64,000 nucleotides of DNA, from NCBI GenBank assembly GCA_025617375.2, contig JAMYGW020000006.1, positions 1,121,001-1,185,000 on the forward strand, given 5' to 3'. Source of the stretch: Acarospora socialis (taxonomy: Eukaryota > Ascomycota > Lecanoromycetes > Acarosporales > Acarosporaceae). The notes beneath the pieces are model-generated. The model saw only the letters and a program-made list of their open reading frames with translations, did no database searches and was not told the DNA's origin. Made by a program: the position numbers and the translations under genes. The stretch's first letter is position 1; every line of letters starts with the position of its first letter. This document shows positions 36,790 through 47,718 of this stretch, in pieces.

Positions 36790-37328
36790 TTTTGTGTTAG
36801 TAGAGGAGGACGGGTGGTGAATGAAAAAAAGGAGATAAGAGACTTGAGGTAACATCAGACAGAATGACGGCCGCTTGTTGGATACGGAATTCGAGGCTAT
36901 TGACTTTGGGAACTAGGTTGCAGAACGTGCGCGTTAGAGTTGAGTGACCGTGGATATGGAAAGGCCTAGGATCCAGAGCTTGCCCCATAGTTGAGGAATT
37001 GCTGACTGACTTCGCTGCGCAGCTCGCTCGCAACGCTTATGGCTTGTAGGATGTTCAGATTCGCTCGCTCTGGATAGAGATCTGTAGTGGGGTCAGAAGT
37101 AATGCCAATTGCCCTTGACGTTAGGTTGTCCCATAGCGAATTGGACCAGGCCGTGTGTTTTTCCCCAGTCAATGAATTGAACCTGTAGCCTCTATCCCGA
37201 CACATGGGAAGGTGGCAAAGTTCTCAAGAGAATCAAAGTCGATTGCCAGCCATAGCGTTTCTAACATACAGCAGACGGGCACAACCAGATCCTCTCTAAC
37301 CGTAACGGCTCCAGAATTCACATCTCCC
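36790..37328. other. Intergenic between the small gene and RPL35
   Basis: About 540 bases. A minus-strand ATG frame at 36966-37205 (79 codons) has no recognisable product and could be leader sequence. No supported gene. Confidence 0.45.
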
Positions 37329-37961
37329 TTACGCCTCGGCCTGTGAAGTAGGTCAGCTTACTTCACAACCTTTGAGGTGCCCTAGAGTTGCTAGGGGGAT
37401 TTGTGGCAGTCCCAACAACCGGCCAGCTCTGTGATGGGTTAAACTGAACGTACCTTGACGGCATACTTGCGCTGCGGGAAATGCATATGCTTCTTCTTCG
37501 CTTTCTCTGATTTTATCGATGCCTCATGTTTCGACAGCCGCCTTCGAATCGCGCGGGTCTGTTTCGGGCGGAGGTCCAACGGTAGGTATTTCTTGTTCTT
37601 GTAGAAAAGACGCAGTTGTGATCGTTGGTTGGCGTTAATTACAGTAAGGACTTTGGCGACCGATTTGCGGAGATCGTGGCTATTGTAGATATCGTGTTAG
37701 CCTCCTGCGACTGAGTGCCTGCGGTCCAATGTTGATTGTCGAAACCGACGGGAAGGTCGACATACATTTTCGTGAGCTTTGAAGCAGCACCTCCTGCTAT
37801 CTTCTGTGTTCGGAGTTGTCCCAGTTCCGTCTTCAGCTCATCCAGCTGCTTTTTGAGATCATCCTTATTCTTCTTCCATAGCTGGCCCGTCTTGACTTTA
37901 CCGGACGACTACCGTCTCTGTCAGCGGCTAACTCATCCTTGCTTGCTAGATTTCCTACCAT
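37329..37961 (-). CDS. RPL35: 60S ribosomal protein L35 (uL29)
   Basis: Large-subunit protein at the polypeptide exit tunnel. Four exons on the minus strand: 37961-37959 (just ATG), 37908-37766, 37679-37454 and 37340-37329 (12 nt, Ala-Glu-Ala-stop). Introns are 50, 86 and 113 nt; the product has 127 residues, the standard length. Conserved sequence includes [73 protein letters not shown] and [16 protein letters not shown]. The ATG-only exon is inferred because SSGKV follows directly after a good acceptor and M-SSGKV is the normal fungal start. It lies only 271 bases from the divergent GOS1 start. Confidence 0.95.
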
Positions 37962-38232
37962 CGTGACTGTATTTATTTGTCGTTGTCGAAGACGTGGTGT
38001 AGTCGTCGTCGCGAGTTGATGATTTTGTGTGGGTCGTAGGGTTTCCGCAAACTAAGTGAAGCGATCATGTGACACCATCCATCCCATCGGCGTCCGCGGA
38101 TCTTGCCGCGCGTTTAGATAGTCGTACTGAATTCCCCTACAGCCCTTCTCCTCTATATAAAAATAAGAAAGGGGAGATAGGTCGAGCATCTTATCATACA
38201 CAGACTAAGGGAACAGATGATACTCAGAAGTC

Positions 38233-39031
38233 ATGGCGTCCTCCACTGGAACCGGTTGGGCGCAACTTCGACAGCAAGCTCGATCACTGGAGACTCAGGT
38301 AGTTAATCTTTACTTCCCCGATGGATGGCTTGTTTCCTAACTTGATAACCAGACTGAAGCCTTGTTCCATACGTATTCCCAGTTTGCGTCTGCGGCGAAT
38401 ATACCGTCGAAGCCGACAGAAGCAGAACAACGAACAGAAGCACAGCTACAAGATATACTGGAGAGGGTAGGCTACCATAACATGTAGCTGATATTCAGGT
38501 GGAGCATCACTGATATCGGTCTCACAGCGCGAAGCCCTCATCTCACAACTCTCGCGACTGCTGGACTCCGAGTCCGCCCTCACCTCGTCCGCGCTTAAAC
38601 AGAACAACCTTTCCCGACACCGAGAGATCCTACAAGATCACCGACGAGAGCTGGCACGCTTACGGTCCAATATCGTGGATGCCCGTAATCGCGCGAATCT
38701 GCTTTCCAACGTCCGATCCGACATCGATGCATACCGATCTTCCAATCCATCAGCCGCAGAGGCTGAATACATGCTTGACGAACGGAGACGGATAGATAAC
38801 AGTCACAACATGGCGGACAGTGTCCTCAGTCAAGCGTATGCGGTTAACGAGAGCTTTGGAATGCAGAGGGAAACCCTTGCAAGTATCAATAGGAGGATCA
38901 CAGGAGCTGCAAGCCAAATCCCAGGGGTCAATAGCTTGATCGGAAGGATAGGAGCAAAGAAGAGAAGAGACGGCATCATACTCGGCACCTTCATCGCGTT
39001 CTGTTTCCTGATGCTGCTGTATTTCCGGTAG
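38233..39031 (+). CDS. GOS1: Golgi v-SNARE Gos1
   Basis: Qb-type SNARE of intra-Golgi and ER-Golgi transport. Exons 38233-38298, 38353-38466 and 38528-39031 (introns 54 and 61 nt) give 227 residues. The N-terminus TGTGWAQLRQQARSLETQTE is typical of GOS28/Gos1. The SNARE helix runs near residues 143-200 (ERRRIDNSHNMADSVLSQAY...), with the zero-layer Gln in the QRETLASINRRI part. A C-terminal tail anchor follows (IILGTFIAFCFLMLLYF) and ends in one Arg. It diverges from RPL35. Confidence 0.95.
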
Positions 39032-39132
39032 CGTTTCCGCCATGAGTACACTTTATTCTTGCTCAGAGTTCTTAGAGCGTTATGGTAGCCCAGGGAGTTG
39101 AAGGAGTTGAGGAACTGGGTATCTGAAGCTAT

Positions 39133-40222
39133 TTAATGTACAACACCTGCGGCATCGAGCGCGGAGTCCGTGGCAGATAGACTTGAACTCGTCTTGCTAA
39201 CTTTTTTCCCGCCTCCTTCTCTTCTCCACTCCTCTACGAGTCTTGAGACGCCCCTGACCAGACTTTCCTTCTCAGAAGGCTCAGCTTGACCGCTACCCGC
39301 CCACCGAATCTTGCATTGCCCATCCACTAGATATACATAGCCGACCTTACTGTTCAGCAGCCCAATCTCTTCTTTGATATCCTCGGTAATACCTTTTCGA
39401 ATCACGAAATATTTCCCGTGCGAATGCTCTGGTATCCGCCTCCTTAGACCTGACATGAACATCTGTATAAGCCATGCCTTGAGAGGATTCTCTTCAATAT
39501 TTATTCGGACCTGTTGCGTAACTCCTTTGCCCTCCTTCAGCGTCTTGTGCAACTCTTCGTTGTCGTGTTCGTTCACAAACGTTGCCGTTTGCCTTTCCGC
39601 CCATGTGCCCGAGAACACACTGACCACGGAGACTCTATCTTCAAGTACTGCTGTAGTATCTTGAGGGTCTCTGGGCAATGCAAGAGTGACACCATGCAAG
39701 TTGGGGAAATAGAGGGCTTTATCAGCGCGGAAGAGCTTCGATGGGGCAATGAAGGTTTTGCCTTTCTGATAGCGCATGTTGGTCCATTCGCGGAAATACG
39801 GTTTTGCTACCGCCTTTGTCCTTGACACGGTCAGGATATATAACTGTAGAACGACGTAGAGAGGGGTCCTACAGCTGCTTCCGCCGCTCAATATGCTTGT
39901 CGTAGTTGACAAAGTCATCTCGACGCTGTTTCCATGTTCGCAAGTCTATGCCCGTATTTTGACCGGGACTTGGAGGTATTGAAAGACCAAGGGGTCGGTT
40001 CAAAGGCTTTGGTATGAATACTTCATCATTGCTAGTCGAAGGTGCTCCTGTTACCTTGGGTGGAGGAGGTGTGGACGAGGCATTGCGGCGTGCTGAGGAC
40101 CCAAAACTCTGGTATTGACAGAATAGACACACCTTACTTCGGCCACCGAAGGTCGAGAGCCCGAATGATGATGGCTTCAGCATTGCAGCGCAATGTAGCT
40201 CGTTCTTCCTTCCTATACCCAT
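39133..40222 (-). CDS. ATP10: Mitochondrial ATPase assembly factor Atp10
   Basis: Mitochondrial inner-membrane factor that helps assemble Atp6 into the Fo part of ATP synthase. Two exons, 40222-39873 and 39820-39133 (intron 52 nt), give 345 residues; starting at the ATG at 40183 would give 332 and a more typical presequence (MLKPSSFGLSTFGG). The N-terminal 60 residues are Arg/Ser-rich as for import. Family blocks follow: YFREWTNMRYQKGKTFIAP, LYFPNLHGVTL, VVSVFSGTWAERQTATFV and VGYVYLVDGQCKIRWAGSG. The C-terminal tail is Lys/Ser-rich. The divergent POL4 start is about 200 bases away. Confidence 0.92.
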
Positions 40223-40424
40223 GCAAGTCCTGGAGCCTGGCGGTCCTGGTCACATGGTAACGTGACTTAGCGCGTAATTGGTCTCGGTGGGGCACTTCTG
40301 CCTTTGTCTCTTTGGCGCAGAATTGAACCACGGATCAATGATACTAACACTTTTGGTATACTATACTCTGTGAATCAATCAATCAATCCATGGACCGTCG
40401 AACCTTCCCTATAAGTCATAGAAG

Positions 40425-42772
40425 ATGGAGGAGAAAGAAAGGGAGAAGGAAATATTCTTTGAAGGCTTGTACGAGCTGGATGAACGGGATGACGATGAAG
40501 AGAACAACATCGCAGCCCTAATCTTGAGGGAAAGTCGAAGACCCGTAGCAGAGACATTTGTTACCGTAACACCTGAAGCACTGGGAGGTGTTATAAGGAG
40601 AGCTCCAACCAAAGGCTCCACACACATCCACATAACACGGACAGAGTCTGCTCCTTTGCCTCTCATTGACAGCCCTATCTGCCGAGAAGTCGAGCGTGTC
40701 AAGGACAGTCCTGCCATCATCGCACCAGCGGCAATAAACCGTCAACGTCAAATAGCACTCAAGCTACCAATCAAGAATTTGAGAAGGACAACAGACGGAG
40801 ACACAGTGGTGACGAAAGAAGTTCGCAAGATGCCAGCTAAGAGGAAGCGGGAAAAGTCTCTACAGATGGTACCAGAGTCACAGCAGATATTTCGCGGACT
40901 TCAGTTCTGTACGACTTTTACTGTAAGCTACATGAAGCTACTCTAACGTGTTCTAGTTTTCGTGCCCAACAATGATATTGCCCCGGCTCGGAGAATGCGG
41001 ATTGCCAAAGCTCGCGAGTATGGAGCATTATGGGTACAATTTTGGCGAGAGGACGTTACTCATATCATCGTTGACAAGGACATTCAGTACAAAGATGTTC
41101 TTTCCTTTCTCAAGCTTACCTCTCTGCCAGTAAACCTCCCGCAGCAATATACTTACACGGTTTTTGTTAACATTATCAGGTTAATGTCACGATTGTCAAT
41201 GAGCTCTACCCGGCAGAGTGTATCATGTTCCGCTTTCTTATCGATGCGAATCAATTCCATTATCAAGTGGAAGGCTACCGGGAGGCCCTCGCGGTAAAGG
41301 ACACAATACCGTCAGCAGCACCAAGTTCAGGAGGCTCTCTGCCCCTCAAGCCGGACAAGGGCGCCTTTGTTAAGCCACCAGAAACACCGTCTCGTGCTGA
41401 GGACAGTGTGTCAGACCGACCTGGACCAGAAGAGTTTAAGAGAATGTCCGAAGAGTCTTCTAACCATGCTATTGGAGCAGCGGTTCCGGGGCCTTCCAGA
41501 CAAGCTTCAGAAGACGTTTTAGACCAAGTCATCGAAGAGGCAAAGGCGTTGGCGCATCTGGTAGGCTACTCGTCTAGTTGAGATAGGCTCCGCTGATAAT
41601 GTGCGTAGCCTCTAGACTCAGATGACGAGGATTCAAGTACCAAGACGATGACGCATTCGGACACGGACTCTGATCTCAGTGACTCTGGCCAGAAGCGTCG
41701 GAAGGCGCAGAAAACTTCTGGTGGGAAGTCATGGCAGGACAATTTCAGCTGCATGCAAAAGCATGATGGGGAGAACAAGAGCGAAAATCCAAATGCCCGG
41801 ACGATCGAGGTTCTGCAAGAAATGGCAAATTACTATGATCAAGTCAATGACCATTGGCGTACCACAGCCTATCGGAAAGCAATCGCCGCTCTCCGTAAAC
41901 AGCCAAAGAAGATTACCACAAAAGAAGAGGCATTTGCCATCACATTCATCGGCGAACGGCTTGCTCTCAAAATCGAAGAAATAGTGTGGACGAACCGACT
42001 CCGCCGGCTTGACAACACCCGTCTCGAGCCACGCGATGAGATACTCCAAAAGTTCCTAAACATCTACGGCGCCGGCTTCTCGCAAGCATCCAAATGGGTC
42101 AGCCAAGGGCACCAGACGCTCGACGATCTCCTGGCCAAAGCCCACCTCAGCGACAACCAAAAGATCGGCATCGCCCACTACGACGACTTCCTAAGCCGCA
42201 TCCCCCGCAACGAAGTCGAAACCCACGGCGCCATCGTCCGCGCAGCAGTACACAAAGTCGACAAGGACATCCAAGTCACCATCATGGGCTCCTACCGCCG
42301 CGGCGCCACCGACACCGGCGACATCGACCTCATCATCACCAAACCCGACACCCCCATCCACTACGTCCGCGCCGTCCTCCTCGATACCGTCATCCCGCAA
42401 CTCTTCGCCCAGCACTTCCTCAAAGCCGCCCTCGCCAGCACCTCGCCCGCAACCGGCACGAAATGGCACGGCGCCTCCGCCCTCCCCGGCTCGTCGACCT
42501 GGCGGCGCATCGATTTCCTCCTCGTGCCTTGGGACGAAATGGGCGCTGCGCTGATTTATTTCACGGGGAACGATATCTTTAATCGGAGTATTAGGCTGCT
42601 GGCGAGCAGGAAGGGCATGCGGCTGAATCAGCGCGGGTTATGGCGCGATGTCATTCGGGGCGCGAACAGGGAACGGGTCACGCAGGGGACACTGGTGGAG
42701 GGGAGGAGTGAGAGGAGGATCTTTGAGATTCTGGGGGTGCCGTGGAGACGGCCGGAGCATCGGATCTGTTGA
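40425..42772 (+). CDS. POL4: Family X DNA polymerase (Pol4 / Pol lambda type)
   Basis: Nuclear repair polymerase for gap filling in base-excision repair and end joining. Exons 40425-40908, 40957-41129, 41180-41560 and 41609-42772 (introns 48, 50 and 48 nt) give 733 residues. A BRCT domain lies around residues 158-275 (GLQFFFVPNNDIAPARR..., EDVTHIIVDKDI). A Ser/Glu/Pro linker follows, then the 8-kDa lyase region (VLQEMANYYDQVNDHWRTTA). The palm carries the metal-binding GDIDLII and the third Asp in RRIDFLLVPWDEMG. The steric/primer motif reads YFTGN. The C-terminal part from 42090 to 42540 is much richer in C-ending codons than the rest. The closest family is fungal Pol4 with Pol-lambda layout. 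Confidence 0.95.
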
Positions 42773-43299
42773 GGGGATGGAGTGCATTAGACATAGAGAC
42801 GGGGTGTGGGCACATGTAAAGACTCATGCCTGACTCTTGCGGTAGACAGCAGAATAACTTTTAAGATCTTAGTCAGAATGCCTCATGCAAGCATAGTACG
42901 TCGCAAGGGCTTCCCCCTTGGTTCTAATTCTCCTACGAATTCCACACCGCTCCTCTGTGTAGTCAAGTTGGTTCCATCCTCGTCCTCACCCGTATCCAGT
43001 TCGATTTCCATGTCCGTCCCAACCTCCCTCCCAATATATAACCAAGTAAGCCGTAGAAAATCAGGGACGTTGGAAAAGGCCAAAGAACGCCAGAGTGTAT
43101 ACCCCCAAACCAAACACCATCATCCACGCAGACCGGCAAATTGAAACATCTCCTTTCCGTTCGATACAGATGGTATATAATAATCATATCAAGATCCACC
43201 AGAGCCGATTGCTCCCAACAGCATCCACCCTTCTCGCCAGCTTCGGTGGGATCATGGAATGCTAGAAAGTTTTGGTAGAAAGGTCCAATATTTCTGTTC

Positions 43300-43355
43300 G
43301 GATCCTAGACCACTAAGGCAAAAGGCCTGCCCGACCGTGCAGTCAGGTCCAAGTA
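43300..43355 (+). repeat. Diverged direct repeat, copy 1
   Basis: Begins GGATCCTAGACCACTAAGGC. It matches copy 2 at 43653 in 17 of the first 20 bases, all three differences being transitions. A GCCTGCCCGACC word and a GTCAGG(T/C)CC word then follow in the same order in both copies. Confidence 0.6.
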
Positions 43356-43652
43356 TATTGACAGTAACAGGTGGCCCCTGCCTTGGTGGAAAAAGTGCTC
43401 GCCCTCGAGTGAAACCACGATATCTAATTAGCTCTAATGCAGGCTCGAACTGGCGCACCATTCCCGCGAGGATCGGAGCTACAAGCTGGCACAGACTGCG
43501 GGCGCAAACTATGCGGGCTCAGGTGTAGTTAGCACCTCCAGTGCAGTTTTCAGCGCAGCTTCCAGCATTTGTGACCCGGTCGGGCTGCCATTTTTTGTCT
43601 GGTGGCCGACACGTAGGTTTCTGGCGCTGGTGGTTGGTGCTACCGTAGGCTA

Positions 43653-43713
43653 GGATCTTAGACCGCTGAGGCTAACTGCCCGCCCGCCCGACCTCAAGGT
43701 CAGGCCCTAAGTG
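43653..43713 (+). repeat. Diverged direct repeat, copy 2
   Basis: Begins GGATCTTAGACCGCTGAGGC and continues with GCCCGCCCGACC and GGTCAGGCCCTAAGT. It is paired with the copy about 353 bases upstream. The pattern fits two remnants of one family. Confidence 0.6.
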
Positions 43714-44130
43714 AATACATAGTGCAGGCGCGCAATGCACGCGTGACCGTAACACTGGAGGTTCTTCGCAAGGCGTGCTTCTTCTTTGTAGCCGCTACGG
43801 AACTTGAGTAAGTCTGTGCCGTGAGCACGACTTGATCAAACCGTAAAGATGGCGTTGACCATACCTTTATCTTCCCAGTTTGGCGTTTCTTCCCCGCTGT
43901 TGACATTCCCGCCTGCTGTGCTTTTGTCAAACCATATTAACACTTTTGAGTTCTTTGGCCAATACGCATTCATTCCGTTTAACTTATTCAGCACAATTGC
44001 AGTGACTTCTGCTAGACACCCATCAACATCTCCATCTTGAGCAAAGAAGTGAAGATCCGGGCGCTTCGCTGCCACATAAGCATTATCACCTTACTCCATC
44101 TCTTATTCATTGACGACCTGGTTCTTGAGG

Positions 44131-44801
44131 CTACGCAACGAACATGAGCTTCCGCCGGATGAAAGAATCTACCTCTTGCGGCAGGTCTTGGGTAGGCTCC
44201 CCAGTAGTTCGAATCCATATTTCCATTTTCCGACCAATAGACACGGCTGATCCATTTCCGTACTCATCACGATAGATACATCTCTGTCTATGGGTCGACC
44301 GCGTCACGGAGTCCTTGCCGCTATCGAACGCTGTGCTTCCGTTGATTCTTGTCTTCCTCAACACCACAAGGCGGTTTCAGCCTTCCATTGATCTGCGTCG
44401 GCCTCATCTAAAGACTGCTCTTCCATTCTCATCAAGAGAGTAACGGAGAACCCCGGTCTTGGGTATCCCATCCGATGGCGGTGTGATGCTTCGCGTGAAA
44501 GGACATCAGTATCTCCAGCGGAACCTCGATTTTGTGCCCATGGTGAAAGGAAGGATGCGAAGAAAGTCTCAACGATCACGCATGAGCAACTCTTCATCTT
44601 GGCAGCAGCTGCCGCGGTTTCACGCCGGCATATCACAACTGTAATGCGACAACCAGCCACATGCTTGAGTCTAGGAAGGAAGTGTGGTTGGGTGTTGGAG
44701 AAGACGAGCGGTTCCGGTAACTTGGGGTATCTCTGTTTTGGCGAAATGTAGTCGGATGGTGGTGACTGCTGTGTTCCACGAGTTCCGAAACCGCTGCTCA
44801 T
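44131..44801 (-). pseudogene. Possible decayed or unusually spliced gene, function unknown
   Basis: A minus-strand frame opens with ATG at 44801 and runs 147 codons to 44358. It overlaps a second frame that continues to 44131. Together they read like one protein: MSSGFGTRGTQQSPPSDYIS..., KMKSCSCVIVETFFASFLS, DVLSREASHRHRMGYPRPGF, then IGRKMEIWIRTTGEPTQDL and VDSFIRRKL. The switch between frames is at about 44355-44370, where I see no clean intron, so either one base pair has been gained or lost or the splice site is non-standard. I do not recognise the family. It lies in the repeat-bearing gap, which favours decay. Confidence 0.3.
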
Positions 44802-44920
44802 GATTTAGGAGTCCTGTCTTAGATCTGAATTTTGTTGAGGCTGAGACATCGATTCTCGATGTTGACCAACTCCCCGACTAGGCGGATTTAGTTGCGTTGC
44901 AAGCATACCTGTATGATCCC

Positions 44921-46240
44921 TTAACCCATACTCTCCGCCGTCTCCAGACTTTCTTCTTCAATCTTAAGATCCACGCCATCGCCCTTGCCCTTTTCCTCGT
45001 ACTTCACAATTCTCTTCCTCGAACTGACTTTTCTTTCGACCACAGCACTCGGACACAACCCCATCCCACTCAACACACATTCCCCGCACTTCCTCCCCAC
45101 CGGCAAACAGATCGTCTGCCCAAACCCCACCAACAAATGATTGATCTCATGCCACTTGTCTCTCGGTAGCCACGCCTCAAGTTTCGCTCGCGTCTCCTCC
45201 GGCGTACGCGTCTTGTGCCACCCCCATAAATTCGTAATCCTATGCACATGTACATCGACGCCTATACCTTCTGTCCGTCCCCACGCGGCACTCAAGCAAA
45301 GGTATGCCATCTTCGGCCCGACGCCCGGCAGGGACATCAGCCCTTCGGGCGTGTCAGGGATGTCGCCTGCCCACTCATCGCGCAGGATGAGCGCGGCAGC
45401 TTTGATGTGGCGGGACTTGTTGTTGTGGAAACCGACGGCCCAGATCAACTCGTTGAGTTTCTCTGGCGATACAGCGAGGATGGAGTCGAGCGTGAGGCCC
45501 GGAGGTGGGAGCTCGGTTTGCAGGCGGCGCATGGCGACGGCGGTAACGGTGTCCTTTGTTTGGGAGGAGAGCATGAGCGCAATGAGGGTCTGGAACCGTT
45601 GATCCTGTTATAGGAGTTGAACGTTAGTGAAGCTCTTTGGGGCTGGTATGGTGGTGATCGGAGAACATACTTTGGGTGATGCGTGATCTTCGGCCAGTGT
45701 TTCGCAGCCCATCGTGTCAACTGGAGCCAGGATCTTTTTTCGCATCTCTTTCACAGCTTCGTATATCTCTTTCCAATGAGGCGGCGGGTGGATCTCGACT
45801 TGCCCATCCTCCTTGAGGACTTTCCTTGCCGGTTGCTTTCTGGCGTTCCGTGGCTTCCTCTCGTCTTGAACAATGGTCTCTAAGTTCGCTGTGCGCTGGG
45901 TTTTAAGAGAGCTGGTAGTCGTAACACTCAAGGCAGTTTTAGGCGCTAGATCAGCGCCTCGTTTCCGTTTCCTCGCTCCCGTCAAAAATGGTGGAACGTT
46001 TTCAATCTCGACACTGGAGGTAGACCTAGCGGAAGAAAGCTCTGAACTGTCCTCGCAACTCTTCACTTCTTCCTTGCTTTCCCCCTCTTCTTCCTCGATC
46101 TTAGTGACCGACACTCCATTCGCGACATAGTTACTGAGTGATTGTGCGAACTTTCGAGCCTGTAGTCGTGTTGATCTGGCCGCGGGTACAACTGGATCAA
46201 TAAGTCTGGAGGTTTCTTTGGCGATGCGAGAGACATGCAT
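44921..46240 (-). CDS. NTG1: Endonuclease III homologue (Ntg1/NTH1), DNA glycosylase-lyase
   Basis: Bifunctional glycosylase/AP lyase that removes oxidised pyrimidines in base-excision repair, in nucleus and mitochondria. Two exons, 46240-45671 and 45604-44921 (intron 66 nt), give 417 residues. The N-terminal ~150 residues are basic and Ser/Glu-rich, with KRKRG-type nuclear signals and an Arg-rich start that could also serve mitochondrial import. The catalytic part has [16 protein letters not shown], the helix-hairpin-helix LPGVGPKMA with the catalytic Lys, and the catalytic Asp in GVDVHVHRI. The 4Fe-4S cluster ligands are present as C-x6-C-x2-C-x6-C ([19 protein letters not shown]). It diverges from FAM32A. 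Confidence 0.95.
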
Positions 46241-46610
46241 GATGTGAAGGACCCGTAAGTGACCTTCGCGTTAGACTAAAGACTGTTGACGCCAAAGCAC
46301 TAAAAAGGAGAAGAGTGCGTGGCACCACAATAGAAAACTTCGGACTATTATAGATCGACTCAAACGATGAACAGCTTCAGCACTCAAAAGACGTTTGAAT
46401 AAATCATGGCAAACACATACAATCTCAACTACACCTTGTCAACCTAAATTCTGAAAGTAGCTATGGAGTAGAAGGTAAGGTACATGTGAGTGGACGAATG
46501 TAGAGCCCTCAAACTCCGCATAAACCTTCCCCCGTAACCCGTCCGTGCACCAAGCTCAACCCTCCACCTCCCAGCCCTCCCACCCTCACCCACCTCCCAA
46601 CCCCACCACA
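46241..46610. promoter_or_regulatory. Shared divergent promoter of NTG1 and the FAM32A homologue
   Basis: A 370-base gap between divergent starts. The last ~60 bases before 46611 are a strongly pyrimidine-rich (C-rich) leader, common just upstream of fungal start codons. No specific factor site is claimed. Confidence 0.5.
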
Positions 46611-47271
46611 ATGGCAAAAGACGACTACCTCGCCCCCACAACCGGCGGCACCCTCCGCCTCAAAGGCGCCAAAGACGCCGGCATCACCAAGAAGAAGAAG
46701 AAAAAGCCCAAACCCACCATCTCGCCTTCCCCCGGCCAACGAGCAGGCAGCCCCCAGCCCGGTCATGAAGGTAGCAAGTCTTCGGCAGACAGACTGGAAG
46801 ATCAGACGTCAGAGGACACAGCCACTCCGAACGAACGCCGCGCGAACCCACTGCAGGAGGAATGGGACGGGCGGGGAGAGGAACCGACGCACGTGCACAA
46901 GACGGACACGGAGCGGCGGCACGAGGAGATGCGGCGGAAGAGGGTACGTTTCCTCCTGCCCTGCTTCTTCTCACCACTTTCCTTGCCTAGGCGCTTACGC
47001 CGGACATGGTGGGAGTCCGGGAGGGTGGGGGGAGGGGCATCCGTACGGCGAGTGAGTAATGCTGATATGTGAGGGGAATCGGATAGCTCGATGAGAGGCT
47101 CAAGCGCGAAGGCGTCAAGACGCATAAGGAGAGGGTCGAGGAGCTGAATCGGTATTTGAGCAATCTGAGTGAACATCATGATATGTGAGTTCTCTTTCTT
47201 GAGAGTGTGAGGGTGTTGAGGGGAGCGATGGTGCTGACGACGTGGATAGGCCGAGGATTGGGCCGGGATAA
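46611..47271 (+). CDS. FAM32A-family protein (DUF1754)
   Basis: Small basic nuclear protein; human FAM32A acts in the spliceosome catalytic step. Three exons, 46611-46943, 47087-47184 and 47250-47271 (introns 143 and 65 nt), give 150 residues. Family marks: the N-terminal DYLAPTTGGTLRLKG, the Lys-run KKKKKKPKP, then the conserved C-terminal helix HKTDTERRHEEMRRKRLDERLKREGVKTHKERVEELNRYLSNLSEHHDMPRIGPG (given in pieces: TERRHEEMRRKR, VKTHKERVEELNRYLS and HDMPRIGPG). The last exon is 22 nt and codes PRIGPG and the stop. The first intron is longer than most here. Confidence 0.93.
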
Positions 47272-47718
47272 GGACTCTTTTGGGATGTTGTTGGGTGGGT
47301 GGGAGGATGACGGAGTGTTCGAGCTGGTAGATCGTGATGATTACATTGTTCAGTACTGTACGCATAGATTGAAGACGCGCGTGAGTTTTCTTTACTGACA
47401 AGCCCACCTACAGGAGCACGACGGGCTCGATAGATAGTGGACATATCAGGACAAGGACATGGGTAGGGCTTTTCTTCGTTCATCCTATTGACACTAATTT
47501 ACAACCCGTTGCCCCTGCTCTTTCTCCTCGCCAATCTCAAGAACAGATCACGCTCATTCGAAGACCAAGATCGAGATCAAGACTCCTGAGCAAACTAAAA
47601 GCGCTAGTCAAGTAAATTCGTGTACTGAACGTGATCGAAAGGGTCCGTATATGGTATGTCCACACGCGCCAAAAGACGACTCGAGCGCTCTTTGTCCGTA
47701 ATACCTTCCCCCACGCCA
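47272..47718. other. Convergent intergenic region
   Basis: About 450 bases holding the 3' UTRs of the FAM32A homologue (plus) and the GPI-protein gene (minus). No gene seen. Confidence 0.5.

Larger units (their letters stand above)
42773..44130. other. Intergenic region with a diverged repeat pair
   Basis: About 1.36 kb after POL4. It contains two diverged direct copies of a ~55-base sequence (listed separately) and a minus-strand frame at 43836-44075 with no recognised product. The stretch looks like old non-genic or mobile-element-derived DNA, but no transposase or reverse-transcriptase motif is visible. Confidence 0.45.
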
